64,000 nucleotides of DNA, taken from Vespula vulgaris. Its lineage: Eukaryota > Arthropoda > Insecta > Hymenoptera > Vespidae. The position numbers were made by a program, and so were the translations under genes. A model generated the notes under the pieces. That model was not told the DNA's origin, searched no databases, and saw only the letters and a program-made list of their open reading frames with translations. The stretch covers positions 7,542,900 through 7,606,899 of the forward strand of contig NC_066586.1 of NCBI RefSeq assembly GCF_905475345.1. Direction: 5' to 3'. Numbering within the stretch: position 1 is the stretch's first letter; each line of letters starts with the position of its first letter. Below are positions 23,633 to 37,599 of this stretch, in pieces.

Positions 23633-26600
23633 TCATATATATGTGTGTGTGTGTATAAAGAAAGAGATAGAGAGAGAGAGAAAGCAGAAGATAGGTAAGG
23701 GTATTCCGGAAGAGAATAATATCTCTCTCTTTTTCTCTTTTATGTGACTCGTCTATAACGGAAACCATCTCCTACTTGCTCCTATAGCAGGAAACACAGG
23801 AGTATGGAATTTTCTGATTTACGTAAATGTCTGCGGAATCGTGGTGAGCATGGCATATCACTAAATAGAGAAAGAGAGAGAGAGAGAGAGTGCAAGAGAC
23901 AAAGACAGAGGAACAGAGAGATAGATAGACGAAGATAGAGAGAGGAGAATCCATCTTAAAGGAATGGCAGAGCATTTCTGCATCGACCACAGGAGTGTGC
24001 AAGAGATTCTCGAGATTCCAAGTGTGATCTGTGAATCGATATCCATCGTTATTGCGTGATAACTAATGCACCTGATAAACACCAAGAACATTGTTATGTG
24101 ATAAACGATAGGTTTTAATTCTTACTAGATATCTTATTTCGATAGTAATTAATTTTTCAAAAAGATAAGATAATTTTTATCGACGACAAGATTTTAATAC
24201 GATAATTTAATCATATTTATTCATATTAATTATTTAATTCATATTAATTATTAAAATAATAATTCACATAATCGTTGTTTCTGTTTTTTTTTTACTGCAG
24301 CAATTTCATCCTGTTTAAGAAAGACATTAATAATAACGATATAAATATTAAATTAAAAAAAAAATAAAAAAGCTAACTAATTGATTATAGAGACCATTAC
24401 ATGCTAACATATAAAATAATCAATTTTGAAAATGTAAGAAACAAAAAGAAAAGTAGAACATATAACATGTGAATGTAAAACTGATAACAGCTACAGATAT
24501 ATAACTGCAAAGATACTTCACTAAAGTATCATACCAATTTCAAATTAAATACTTTTTAACAAATTTATACCATATTACAAATATCATTTTAGAGATTAAA
24601 TCGATTAAATTATCAACAATATACCTTTTCAAACGTTTATTTGATTTTCCGGAAAAATATTGTTATATTTTATCTATATTTAGATATAGTTTTAATCGTC
24701 ATGTTTTTTAGAAAAATTCTATTTTTTAAATGCTGCCCTTCTTAGCCGCTCGATTTTATTACATTCCGAATCCCATTAAATTACAGGATTTTTATGTCGA
24801 CAATTCTTTTCTTAGAAGTATTTAACGTTATAAAATTAGTCAAGATGGTTAGTAGATACAGAATATGTTTTATTTGCAGTAGATTTTTTCGTAATTTGGT
24901 CGCTGAGATTTACAATTAAAGAATTTTTTATTATACATATTTTTTTTTACATCTATACTATAAATAGAAAAAAATGATAGGATTTACAAACTTTGTCATT
25001 TACTTTTAATTTTATCCGATGTTTTGAAAGAATAAAATATTAAATTTAAATTATAGAAAAGGCATTGCTGTGAGATTAAATATAGGAGATGTAATTGTAA
25101 TAGAAAGATATTCGATTTACCGAAACTTTGATGTTACTTTTTTACAATTTCAATAGTTATGATTAATATTGAAGTCTCTCATTACAATAAAATTATAAAT
25201 GTTTTCTTATCGACGTTATTAAGAATTCCATTTCATATCATTTATAAAGAGTCAAATTTAGAATTGTGTAACATACGAGAGATTATCGATTTCGATGTAA
25301 GCTAAATTCCTCCTCCTTCAGCATGAAAACGATCCTTTCTGAAAGTTATAAATTCGAAAAAATAAAAATTATTCTCTTGAGTACTAGGATTCGACATAAA
25401 CGAAAATATCTAAATTAACAAACATTTTAGAAAATTCTTATTTTCGTATCACTGTTTTTAGAACACCAAAAAACAAATAGATCTCTTGAAATCGTTTTCA
25501 TAAAAATCAATTGTAATTTGTTTAAAACGATAAATTGAGTATTAAGGATTTTATATAAACTTTAACTATTTTAAATTTACGAAAGATCCCATTTTTTTTA
25601 ACAGTCTGAACCATTTTCTGACTCACTAGCAATTAAAGAGAGTAGTTTCTCGTTTATCTTGCTTTTAAAGCTTAATGTATTATGTAATGTTAGACTACAT
25701 CGATCAACGATGATTAGACGTTCAATGTCATTAGTAAATGTCTTTAACAGCTTCTAAAGTATTTGGTTGACCTCGAGTGTGTTGTTAAGTGTTTGTAATA
25801 GTGATCGAATACCTAATGAATAACTTTTAATTTGCGCAAATTTTTTTATTTATTTTTCTATTAATCTATTTAGCCAATAAATACACACAAATTTGTCCAT
25901 GAGAAATTTCTAAGATAAACTTGATATTGCAGACGTCTTTCTAATTTTATAATTTATTAATATAATCATCGTTAGAGATATTTTCAATTTACCATATGAT
26001 TATTGCTTCGTATTTTTTTGTTAGTAGATCATGAACCGTAATATTAGCATAGATTCGAAACAATTATGTTTTGAAAGATTTTTTTGAGTGGAAAGATATC
26101 TGTTGTCAGAAGCCATCGTATTAATATTTGTAGTTTTACAAACTGCGAATGCAACTTGAAAACTTCCAATGAAAGGAATGTGAATAATTCATTGTGCGCC
26201 ATTATTTAACTGTATACAGTATGAATGAAACGTATAGCGAATACTTGTCAATGACAAGCCTTGTTTATATCGAGAATAAAACAAAACACGTGTTCTCGCT
26301 ACGTTTAAAACCGGACTCTGTTTCTACTTTTAAAGCAACTTCTTTAAAAGTAAGTTTAAGTATCTTTCATCTTATGTTAGCTGCACGATTTAAGCTGGAT
26401 TAGAGAAGATAGCTGATGTACAAGTTTCACGAGTTAAAAATTCGTTACATGGCTATAGAATTATAGAAAGAATTTAAAAGAAAGGACGATGTTCTTGATT
26501 TCAAATAATTTCCTGTCGAGTACGTTTATATTTTCTTTTATACGATCTATATAACACTATAATTCATCCAGTTTGTTTTCTTCCATAATCTAGATTAATT

Positions 26601-29600
26601 ATCCTTGAAGCTTTTGACAATTTTTAATAACAGTAACAGGTGAAATGAAAATTCAATCAATGTCCTATCGATGGGTAAAGCGCAATGATTAATGATTGTA
26701 TGAATATAATCTCGAATGTAAGTGGAAGTATAGGATATTTAATTAATAACGAGCTGCGCTAGTAATCGATATAACGAATTTAACGCGTTGAAATAATTAT
26801 TTTTATCTTAATTAAAAACTAAGTGAAAAACGTGAACTTGGAAAGATTCGTTCTTTGTAAAATAAATTGATTACGTATATGACATTCGTTAATTTGCATC
26901 ATTAACTCACATTCGCATAATTGACAGATCGTGTTAATCATTTTACAATTTTTTACGTAATCGAATTTCTCTTTTAATCAAACAATTTATTCTAGTTATC
27001 ATTCGATCATATATCTGTAGATGATATATCTACTCGTATGAGAATTATTTTCTAACGTATAGCTTTATTATTTTCCCTTGACCTTTTGAGCTTTTACTAG
27101 CCTGTAAAATTAATGGAACGATAAAATATCGAAAAGAGAGTCGCCGTTCTCTGAAAGAGCGTTGACATTGGTCATTGAACGAAGAAAAAACTAAGACGAT
27201 TGAATATAATCTTTGTTGATCAAGTGCTGTGATGTATAGAAAGAAATTTCTGAATGTATATGTATGAATCACGCTAAAGCATTTCTTAGAATTATATTTC
27301 AAAAACTATACTAATCGATGTAAAATATTATTATTCAAATATATATATATGTGTGTGTGTACGTATATTTAATTAAAGTTATTGAATGAATGTGCGTTTA
27401 TATATGAGTTTATCGTAATGTCGTTTTCAGAAGCTTTGAAATCCTAACATTCATTCGTAATATCTCGTTCCTGTTAGACGTTCTTCAATATTACTGGATT
27501 TAATGTGTATTTTAAAAATAACATATTATTTGTAATATCGTAATCAATAATGACAAACTCAGATCAATTTCCTTCTTATAGATACGTAAAATTGAATGTA
27601 TGTACGTACAATTACTATGAGTCAGTTACACGCTGATCATCTATTTTGATTGAATGTGTCTCATGTACAGAAATACATATACATATATACTATAATATCG
27701 ATAAGATTACATAAGATTTGATGAAAATCGAGGAAGATCGTTCTTAAGCATAAGCTAATATTTTGCACGAATTCAATATCGATTCGTTGCAAGCGACGAG
27801 GAAACCAAGAAGACCAAAATAAAATCTCCGTTCTTCTTCTCGTTTCCGTTAAAATTCAGATGATTGATATGAGAAACGATCTGTATCGTTAAATAAAATC
27901 TATTGTACGACGTTTGATTTGAAAAGAAAAAGGTAAAGGTTCGATTAAATACGTAAAAAAATATAAAACGGATTAAAAATATAAAAGGATTGTATTGTAC
28001 TAAAGACGATCTTTGAGAATAAAGTGTAAATATACTTTGTGAAAAAATCTTCGGTCGAGTACATTGTCTGATTTTCAACCTATTTTTTCTTTTATTGAAA
28101 ATATTTTAATTTTCATTTTGTATATGAAAATATTGTGATATTACAAGATATTTATTAGAATGATATAGATAAGGGAATAAATTGTTTTTATTGTTTAGTA
28201 ATATCATTGGAATATTTACAGTTTTTAAAATCTGAAATATTGAACATTTATTTTAATCAAAATTTCAGTTATAATAATTATTAGTTCACGAAATGAATTT
28301 GTTATATTAAACTTTATTAATTATATTTAAAATTCTTTTATACAAGGATAGCTTAAAATTATACTTTGGATTTATATTCTTACACGTCATATGTTTTTTT
28401 TTTTTCAATTGAAAAAAGAATTTCTATCAAATTGTACAATATTTATGGTTGAATTATAGATAAATTCTAAATAGTATCTAGACGAAAATTATTCCATAAT
28501 TAAAATTAAATAATTCATATAGGATTAATAATAATAATTTTAATAAAAAATTGAAATAAAAAATAATTTTTCAATCAAAAGGATTATGAAAAAGTATAAG
28601 AAGGGAGGATATAGGAAATAAAATTCATTAAGTAAGTCCTTCAAGAGTAGATTCGGAAGGATTACTTCGAAAAAGTATTCGTATCAAAAATATCTGATTA
28701 AATGCCGTGAGTACAAATTAGATCAGATTTACCTGATTAGAAACAAGACGGTCTTGTCTTCGCAAAATTGGATCGACTGAATTGAGTTTATCCCTAAGGC
28801 CAAATAATAGGCTGAACATCACGAAAGGAAAAAACTTTTTTCCCCTTCGATTTCGATGCGATGAAGAAAAGAAAGAACAAATGAGCAAAATATAATAGGC
28901 GTAAGAAATGGAGAATCGATCCGAAAGAAAGTTAATATCTAAATCATTTCTTCCTAAACCATTGAGTTAAAGAAGCTAGGAACGCATCAGGACCTCTTGA
29001 TTTTTATTCGATGAAATGGAAACGATCGGACCATGGCAATCGTCCAAAGGACATCATTTTACGGGAGAAAGGATAATCGTCTTAGAATTTTCCTGGTTTA
29101 CTTATTTCTGGTATTTGTCAAGCTTGCTTACTTCCTTCGATCGGTACGAAAGAATTTGTAACATTTTAGTTGGCACTCGATTGTCCGCAATTTATTCAGT
29201 TATTTATCAAGTTATCAGTTATTTATTTATCCATTTATGAAAAAGGTACATTGGTATAAATTTATACAAATCGATTCAGGTTTTTTTCCTCTCCAAATTG
29301 TACCCGTATGTTTTATGTATAGAGATAAGAGAACAAAATATTATATAAATGTAAACTTACAAATGCTTTATTAAGAAGAAAAATTGAGTGATATGATAAC
29401 AGGCTTTTTCTTACTATTAATGCATAACCAATATATTCATCGTGTGAGCGATAAATATAGAAAAAAAGTAAAAGCAACTACAAGTTTTATGAATAGTACA
29501 TTATTGTAATACAATAATATAATTATTTACCATTAAAAGTTTATAGATCAATAAAACATTTACAAAATTAAATATTTTTGATATCCATAATAATTATATG

Positions 29601-31048
29601 TATGGGTATAACAAAATAACAAAATTGTAGATATTTTTATTATTATTATTTTTTTAATGTCTATTACTTACGTAATGAATATAATAATGTGAATAAGAAC
29701 AAATCTGTTAGTATCTAATTTTTATTAAAACATATTTAATAAAACATTAGAAGTCTAGGTCCATGTAACATTTTTTCTTATTACTACTCATAAAACAAAT
29801 CAACAATTTGGTAGAAAAAGCCAACTCTGTATATAGTAATGAAATACAGGTAATAAGAATTATTTTATCGTTTAATCATTTTATAATCAGATTAAAAGAT
29901 TTTAATGTAGTGTATTAAAAATATTATATATCGTATTAAAAATGTCATTAATCGATTACCACAAAAAAAAGATACAGAAATTCTTCCATATGTGTGTTTT
30001 GAAAAAATTTTGTAAAAAAAGCATTAGACATATTGCAACAATCAAGGTATAATGATGGTCCATTTATAATTTATTACATATGTTTTCGAGCATTAAAAGA
30101 AAGAGAATTAATTCATAAATTTGTTCTATTTCATAAATATAGGCATATTTCTTTTTAATCGATAAAATAAAGAATAACGTGAAACGAAATTGTTTATAAA
30201 GGAAATATATACTGTCGTATCATTTTATTATGAGTATCGGATCGATAATTCACTTTTGTATTTAGAAATATGGATTGACCATCTTGCGAAACAATGCTAT
30301 TATATTTCATGAAAGTTCATGTGACCTATACTTTATATACTATCAAAGGAATATCTTCTTCGATGATAACATATTCTCATAGATTTAATTCCATTACTCC
30401 ATTACTTCAGAACGAAAAAGGAATGAAGAAAAAGGAAGGATGTTTGTAAACTTATTTCTATGAAAGGATCGATAAATCGAATTGATTCTTGCAGGTCATT
30501 ACAAAAAATAAAAAAAAAATAATAAATAAAAAGAAAAAGAAAAGACATAACCTGTCGAATGCAAAGCACAAATAAAAAAGTCGATATAACTACGTCTGGC
30601 CAGTTCTTTTATGCATTTTAATAACATTTTGATATGTAGAAAAGAAATAAAAGCAAGAAAGAAATATCTTTCAAATAGGGATTTGACGAGCATATGAAAA
30701 AGAAAAATTGACTTTGGCCAGATAAATAACGAAATACGAATATATACCTATATTTATTTTTCTTCTTTTGCATTTTCATAGGCAAAAAGATCAGACAAAA
30801 TTTTTATCTCTTATTTTTAAAACTTTATAAATGAAAATTTTAAAGAGTCTAAACAAAATAAATAATATAAAACTTTATATGAGTAATTTTATGGTTTTAA
30901 TAATAACGTCTAATATCGTTCAATGATAGGAACACCATGTGACATTTTTATGAAAAGGAAATAATTCAGCTTGGTAAATTTTTCGAGGATGTAAAGTAGC
31001 AAACGATCTTCTCCTTCTTCGAACAGAAGGAGAACTTTTTCTCTCGGG

Positions 31049-31056
31049 TATAAAAG
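31049..31056 (+). promoter_or_regulatory. TATA-box candidate TATAAAAG
   Basis: A strong TATA match in a GC-flanked setting, with predicted initiation near 31080. Downstream lies a GA microsatellite and an ATG frame at 31085-31333 without a recognisable domain. No donor of good quality was found close by, so this is only a candidate. Confidence 0.2.
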
Positions 31057-31142
31057 ATGCCACGTTCGCTTCTTAAGCGTTCGAGTGTTTTATAACTCGA
31101 ATAAGAGCGAGGACAAAAGTCGAGATAGATATATAGATAAAA

Positions 31143-31158
31143 AGAGAGAGAGTGTGAA

Positions 31159-31197
<39 letters not shown>

Positions 31198-31198
31198 A
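31143..31198. repeat. (GA)n microsatellite
   Basis: GA dinucleotides with a short GTGTGAAA interruption and one A insertion. Confidence 0.9.
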
Positions 31199-31499
31199 AT
31201 GAAAAGAGGATCTATCGTCTCGTCGAGTGATCTGACACTTTTGAATTCGTTGAAAGGTCGGCGATGTGTTAAAACCTCTTCACGGCTGATTTGTCGATCA
31301 TTTAATCAGGCGAAAAAGTTTCGAGGAAGTTAATCGCCATGTTGGAAAGGATGAGTTTGAATATTTACGTTCGGCAGATAAAAATCTCACGAAAGAAAAA
31401 GAAATTTACGAATACGATAACGAATGATTTATTTTTCTTTTTTATTTTAGTTATTTTTTTTATATTTTTTTATTTATTTATTTATTTTTTTTCCATGAG

Positions 31500-31650
31500 C
31501 ATTGAGGGAAAATTCATTTTTTTCTTTTCGACGGTAAAAGAAAAAGATATAAATTCGTTGCTTTCCAATGTAGAGATTTATCATCGTCAAAAAATGGGGC
31601 AAAAATTCACTTTTTTTCTCTTCAACGGTAAAAACAAATAAATGTTTTAG
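31500..31650. repeat. Diverged tandem duplication, period ~92 bp
   Basis: The series GGGAAAATTCA, a T-rich run, then CGACGGTAAAA from 31506 is repeated as GGGCAAAAATTCA, T-rich run, CAACGGTAAAA from about 31597. Frames across it are Phe/Lys-rich and not called. Confidence 0.7.
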
Positions 31651-33825
31651 TTGGAAATCCATTCGTTCATTCATTTATTTATTTGTTATTATTTTTATAA
31701 ATTCGTTCGATAAAAGTACGTCGAAATGATCGTATTTATATTTAACGTGTTAATATGAAGTTCCTCGCATCATTGATCTTTTGTTATAAATGACACCGTC
31801 TAAAATTATTATACACGTATAAACGTTTCATAATACTTCGCTTTTAATTTCTCTCATTCCATTCTCGTTTCACATGATGGTAAACGATCATATTTGAGTG
31901 GAATTTTATTTTCTTGTGATATACAATTTGACATTTAACTTTATACGGAAATACCATTGGACATGTCTCTGTATACTTTATATATGTTATTCATATTAAT
32001 ATAAATTCTATAGATATGTAACCATGTAATTCTACATCGGGTGCAACCGCAAGAGATTTTAATTTGTTTTCGAGATTGTTGATGGTCTATAATATTATTA
32101 ATACATAATAATTGTATACTCTCAAACGTTTGCTTTTAACGTTATAAAGTAATTTACGTCGATATCAAATTTTATTTTAAAAAGCCATAAAATTTTCGCA
32201 CCCTTCGTTTGACATATAAAATAATTACAATTAAAAATAATTTCATAAAAAATGGGAGAAAAACAAAAACGTTCAAAAAGTATAATTAAAAGCTACTATC
32301 AAAAATGATTTTTATTAAATTCATTATGCGTTTTTATGTTAATTTCTCAAGCTTCAAATGTCGATATATACAAAGTATTGATTGCATAATTAATTCATTG
32401 CTAATTTTCTTTTCTTTTAACAAGGAAAACTATTTATATAGTTCAAGAATAATTTCAGAGTATTATGTAAGTTATTCTATCACTGAGAAATATTTACCAC
32501 GTAAATAATTATATCAAGACCAAAATTAATTATTTTCAGACCTTTGTTCCGTCATTTATTTAATCAATAAAATTATACATGCAACAATATCAATATTAAA
32601 ATCAATAGCACATAAAAATCTATTAAACTTTATACCTTTATTTGCACTAGTTTATATAATTATCGTTTAGAACTTACATATATATTGTCAAAGAGGAATA
32701 ATTTGTACATCAATGCAATTTTAAACGAATTTTCATAATGCTCACGATCTCTCTTACGTGCTTGAATAATTGAGAGAATCAAAATTCCAATTGACTTCAT
32801 AGAACTTCGACGAAACCGATTGCGAACGTTTCCAAAAACCACGACAGGTGTTACATTTCGAATAGTAATTAGAGTTTCAACTACGCCAACATGGAGAAAC
32901 TCCCACGTTTAAATGCACACATCTACGAATAATACGAGACAGTAAACATAATTCAAACGTATATGTGTATGAGTATAATTGTACAATTATCTCTCTCTCT
33001 CTCTCCCCCTCCCCCTCTCTCTCTCTCTCTCTTGTTGCATTAGGAAAATTCAATAAATGAAGAGACGATGTGTACTTGGGATTAATTGGTCATGAAGGTA
33101 CCCCATTACGATTAAAACATGCCTTTATTGATATTTTAATGAACTATAAATGCTTTTACATAAGATGTCTATATAAACAATGCTTTAACATATGAGGTTC
33201 GTGAATCTAAATTTGTAATATTTGTATATGGATAAGTGATAATAAACAATGATAATATAACTGAGGATACCTGCAATTTTATATAGATGACATAAATAAG
33301 TACCTATTCTTTTTATCGAAATAGCTTAATTAAACGAGAAGTTTTTAATGATTTAGTTAGATAAAAATTCTAGAAATTAATTTGATTGAAAATGCTTTCG
33401 AACGTGAAATAAATCGTATAGTAAATTATATAATAAATGTAAAAAAAATTAATCATCTCACTTAAAATAAATTAATTCTGAAATAAATATCGAGGGTTTG
33501 GAAAAGTCGATTATTCTATAAATCATTGTCTCTGGAATAAAAAATATGTTCTGATGGAACGATATGTTCCGGTTAATAAAAATGTAAAGTTTACAAAATG
33601 TAAATGTACAATAAAACAAGCAAACAATGGACTGGAAGAAATAAAAAGAGAACATAAAAAAAAAGTGTTGGATAGAAAAGCAAATGGGGATAGAATCGAT
33701 CGTATCTCAGTATATACCGCACACACGTATTCTTGGTGTGATTAATCTAGAAGACGGAGAAACGCTGAGGAGGATGTAGACGATAGACGGAAGCGGAAAG
33801 ACCGATAGAATGGCGTACCGAATCG
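31651..33825. other. Noncoding AT-rich DNA
   Basis: No gene recognised. A (TC)n tract with CCCCCT interruptions lies at 32990-33033. Composition becomes GC-richer from about 33660 towards the promoter-like region that follows. Confidence 0.5.
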
Positions 33826-33834
33826 TATAAAAGG
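33826..33834 (+). promoter_or_regulatory. TATA-box candidate TATAAAAGG
   Basis: A near-ideal TATA box at the left edge of a CpG-containing, GC-richer block. Initiation would be expected near 33857, giving a transcript that meets a strong splice donor at 34389. Confidence 0.35.
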
Positions 33835-33856
33835 CTATATAACGGGCGTTGGCTGA

Positions 33857-34388
33857 TTCGTAGCTACAGACTTGCAATAAATTCGCGCACGCTTCGCGGA
33901 AATTCACGACACCAGACCGGACGAGACCGACGACAAGTAAAATAAGACAGAAGGGAATGAGAAGGGTCATGGAATGCGAAAGAGGCATACAACGTACCAC
34001 GATTGGTGGGATCGTTCTCGAAATACACACGACTTTCGATCGATTCGCGACGCGACTCACATTCGAAACGAGAAATCCTAAAGATTTCGAGACCCTTGAA
34101 TCTACTCTCTTTTTCTCTTTCTCTCTCTTTCTCTCCCATTTTATTTCTTCTTTTTTTTCACCTTTTCGTTCTTTGCGAGCTTCCTTTTTCGGAAATCGAG
34201 TGCTAATAAACTTCCAGCATCCCCGAACAGATGGTATAACGAACGTGAAAGTCGATCTTTAATAGAGAGGGAGAGAGAAAGAGAGAGTCATTACCGTCTT
34301 CCTTTTGTTACAATACGTCGTGTGAAATTGTTTCTCGTGCCTCGATACGAGAGATCGTAATTGCTCGCGAGAAACAAGAACAAGTCAG
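33857..34388 (+). other. Candidate noncoding first exon ending in a strong donor
   Basis: The block between the TATA candidate and AAGTCAG|GTAAGTGAGT (donor at 34389) has the composition of an insect 5' untranslated exon: high CpG and no long AT runs. The frames inside it on both strands resemble no protein. If real, it would be a leader exon of a + strand gene, and the next recognisable + strand coding exon is the cyclase at 62114. The 5' end is a guess from the TATA position. No transcript data are available to me. Confidence 0.3.
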
Positions 34389-34604
34389 GTAAGTGAGTGT
34401 AAAATTTGTTCAATGTTACGAAATGAGAAATGAGGAACAAAATTACTTCGATAATGAGCGATTCGATTAAAAATTCATAGGAGGTCTACTAAAAAAAATA
34501 ATTGATTACAAAAGAGAGCAAAAAGGAGAGAAGGAGAGAGAGAGAGAGAGAGAGAAAGATTTATTATACGTGGAACACCCGTTATATAGGTACGTACATA
34601 CGTG

Positions 34605-34613
34605 TATAAAAGC
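34605..34613 (+). promoter_or_regulatory. TATA-box candidate TATAAAAGC
   Basis: A second TATA match about 780 bp after the first, with predicted initiation near 34636. A pyrimidine-rich acceptor-like sequence ending in TTTCTATTTCAG (34923-35034 region) lies downstream. Weak support. Confidence 0.2.
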
Positions 34614-34888
34614 AGGATGTACTTGCTCGCATTACTCGAACGTGCTAAGAATAATTCTCTGTTGTAGTTTCATACGATGGAAGAACCATTAGCAAACGCG
34701 TTGTATGCGTATCTATGAAAGATATTTTGTCTTTTCTTTTCTTTACTCATTTGGTCATATTCCTACTTCAAATTTAGCAAATTTTCCATGAGCGAGAAGT
34801 AGAATCTTTTATTGTAAAACTCGATAACGAATGTTGCATTATTTCTATGAAAAATTGTGCTGATGATTGGCGTAATTCATTTCATTCC

Positions 34889-35020
<132 letters not shown>

Positions 35021-35034
35021 TTTTCTATTTCAGA

Positions 35035-37495
35035 TCTTATGCATTAAAGAAAAAGAGTAAGATCACTTGGTACTTCGCGTTCCATTTCCTTCCTATCTCT
35101 TGTTTACGTACTCCATCAGCCGAATCTCCATTTTTTACGTTACCCTTTTAACCCCTCCTGAGAGAAAGAAAGAAAAGAAAAAGAAAAAGAAAAAAGGGAG
35201 ATATGAAGGAAAGAATAAATGGATCGTCAAATAATCCGATGCTCGAGTTCCATTCTAGCGTACAAATTGTAGAAGAAGGATGGACATAACTGAGAAGATA
35301 GAAAGAAAAAATATATATATATAAAATAAATGTCGCTGAAGGATATAACATTTGTATTTTAGTTTGTACAAAGGAAACAAACTCATAAAAAATTATTTTT
35401 CGTATTTCAATGTATTGGACTATAAAAAGAAAAAAAAAGAAGAAACAAGAAAGAGATAACTAATATATCTAACGGATAGTTAATATTACTAGAGAAAGTC
35501 ATAGTAAAAGATAAAGGTAATAGAGGAGAATAAAAATATTGGAAATGCAGTACGAAGTCTAACTTTTTCTCATCAGATCATACAAAAAAAATTTAGGTAA
35601 AAAAAGGAAAATAGATAATCGATAGGTCGAATAGTCGATCGTTCTCCGGAGTTATATAATACTAACACAAGTTCGTATATATGTGTACATATACATATAT
35701 GTATATATATTCTCGATTCTTTCGTAGTAATTCGACGATGATCGGGCACACGAAGTGGATGAAAAAGGGCACGGAAAGAAGGTATGCATAATTAATTAAC
35801 GATCCTCGTACCAGCGATGCTAATTCTCTACGATCGTGTTCCATCGAGCGATTAATTAGAGAGTCTGGCCAACGCATACAAACGTGAATACTTGTCTAAT
35901 ATATGGATATATATATGTGTATGTACTAAGTGTGATGTAAAAAAGTTGAGCATTTTTCACGGAAAAGCGCGCTTTTATCGCCGGTGTTTATCGATTTTCG
36001 AATTATTTCCAAATTGGTCGTTTCAGGCTATAGAAAGGAGAGGAAAACAAATAGAAAAAACAAATGATTTGACGTAATGGTGATGTACCTATTCATTCAT
36101 TTGTACTCTTCTTCCGTTCTTTTTGCTAAAATAAACGAGAGAGAGAAAGATAAAAGGAGAAAGAATCAAAAAATACATATGAAATATTTTGTATTTATAT
36201 TTTTATCCAAAAAGTTTCGATCTTTTCGCAAACACTTTAAATTATTCATTTAAAGAAAATTTAACCGGCGCCAGGTTAAAAATATGAATTTTTTAATAAT
36301 TGTGACTGCAAGCTGATTACGTCTTTGTCACAAACGAGTCAAACGAATAAATGACTCTTTCTTTTAGATTAAAATTTCGTAATTTAATAACAAAAATAAT
36401 ATCTAAACATATTTTTAATGATAAAATAGTTATTTACAAAATATTTTCGATTCCTTCTTAGGATATCTAATTCATTCGTTTCATTTTTTATTTTTCTTTT
36501 ATCCAACGTCATAAAAATAATTCAACATTATAAAAACATTATAAAATGTAAATACGAAATATAATATTGATAAAACAATTCTGATATTCATTCTAAAATC
36601 TAATTACCTAAAAACAAATCTAAGAATTTAAAAATAGCTATGTAGATAATATCTTTATAAATCTTAATTATAATCTTCTATATACAATTTTTTATTTTAT
36701 CTTAATTATAATAATACATACATATGTATACGTATATATGAAATGTTCATAGAAAAAAATTCGTTTCTTATTGTCAAAAGAAAGCTGAAATAAATTGAGG
36801 TTGACGTAAATTTTTCCGTCTTTATCTCGATTCTCTTCGATCACGTTTTTATTTGCAGTCGATATCATGGTTCGAATAAATTCAATGCACTTGTGAAAGA
36901 AAGAATGGAAAGAGAAGCATAACAACGACGACAAGGACGAGGACGAGGACGAGGACAAGGAATGTTCTTAAAGGACCACCAAAGAGAAATAAATTCATAG
37001 TGTGCGACGCTTTTAAAGTTTATCTAGGTATCACGTAGAAACTCTGGAACAGTTCGTACCTATTTCACACTTGGATGCTGGAAGGAGTTCGTCCGTCGTT
37101 CTTTTCCAAGCTACACGACACGTTCTGAAGGTCTAAACTCGTTCGAAGAAAAGCATTTCATCCGTTTGAATTGGTTGCCTACGTAGTTGCGAAATTGCAC
37201 GGTCTTTTCATATCGTGTATTAAAAAAAAGAAAAAAAAATGACACCTCAATTATTTATTCCACGTTTCATACAATTTCTTGTCTTTTTTTATTTCCTGCT
37301 GTTATTAATTAAAGATGTAATATGGGTGTATTTATTAAAAATGAATATGAAAGTTGATGAAATATGCTTTTAATTGGAAAAAGAGAGAGATATTTTAAAT
37401 TTGATTATTCAATATCCATACCAAATATTCATTATATTTATTATTGAAAAAGTTATCATAAGTTATAGTACGTATAAAAAATATATAGTATACAC

Positions 37496-37501
<6 letters not shown>
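35035..37501. other. Noncoding DNA, no gene seen
   Basis: AT-rich with a short GAC/GAG-rich patch at 36925-36960 and a somewhat GC-richer piece at 36830-37210. No protein recognised. Confidence 0.5.

Positions 37502-37558
<57 letters not shown>
37502..37558. repeat. (AT)n microsatellite
   Basis: Twenty-eight AT dinucleotides followed by a second, shorter TA block to about 37572. Confidence 0.95.
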
Positions 37559-37572
<14 letters not shown>

Positions 37573-37599
37573 CAACATTAAATATATTTTAAAAACATA

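Larger units (their letters stand above)
18956..31048. other. About 12 kb of noncoding DNA, no gene seen
   Basis: No reading frame is recognisable as a known protein. Items inside: (AT)n at 19270-19297, 20817-20867 and 23554-23586; a GC-richer patch at 21000-21360; a possible donor AAG|GTAAGC at 22029/22030; an 84-codon ATG frame at 22403-22654 that is not low-complexity but has no recognisable domain; and the inverted repeat at 22555-22580. From 24100 to 31000 the DNA is uniformly AT-rich. Confidence 0.5.

Noticed and set aside
33707..34262. Frames of about 100 codons on both strands in the GC-richer block
   Set aside because: Open because of local GC content. The translations are Arg/Ser-rich and unrecognisable.
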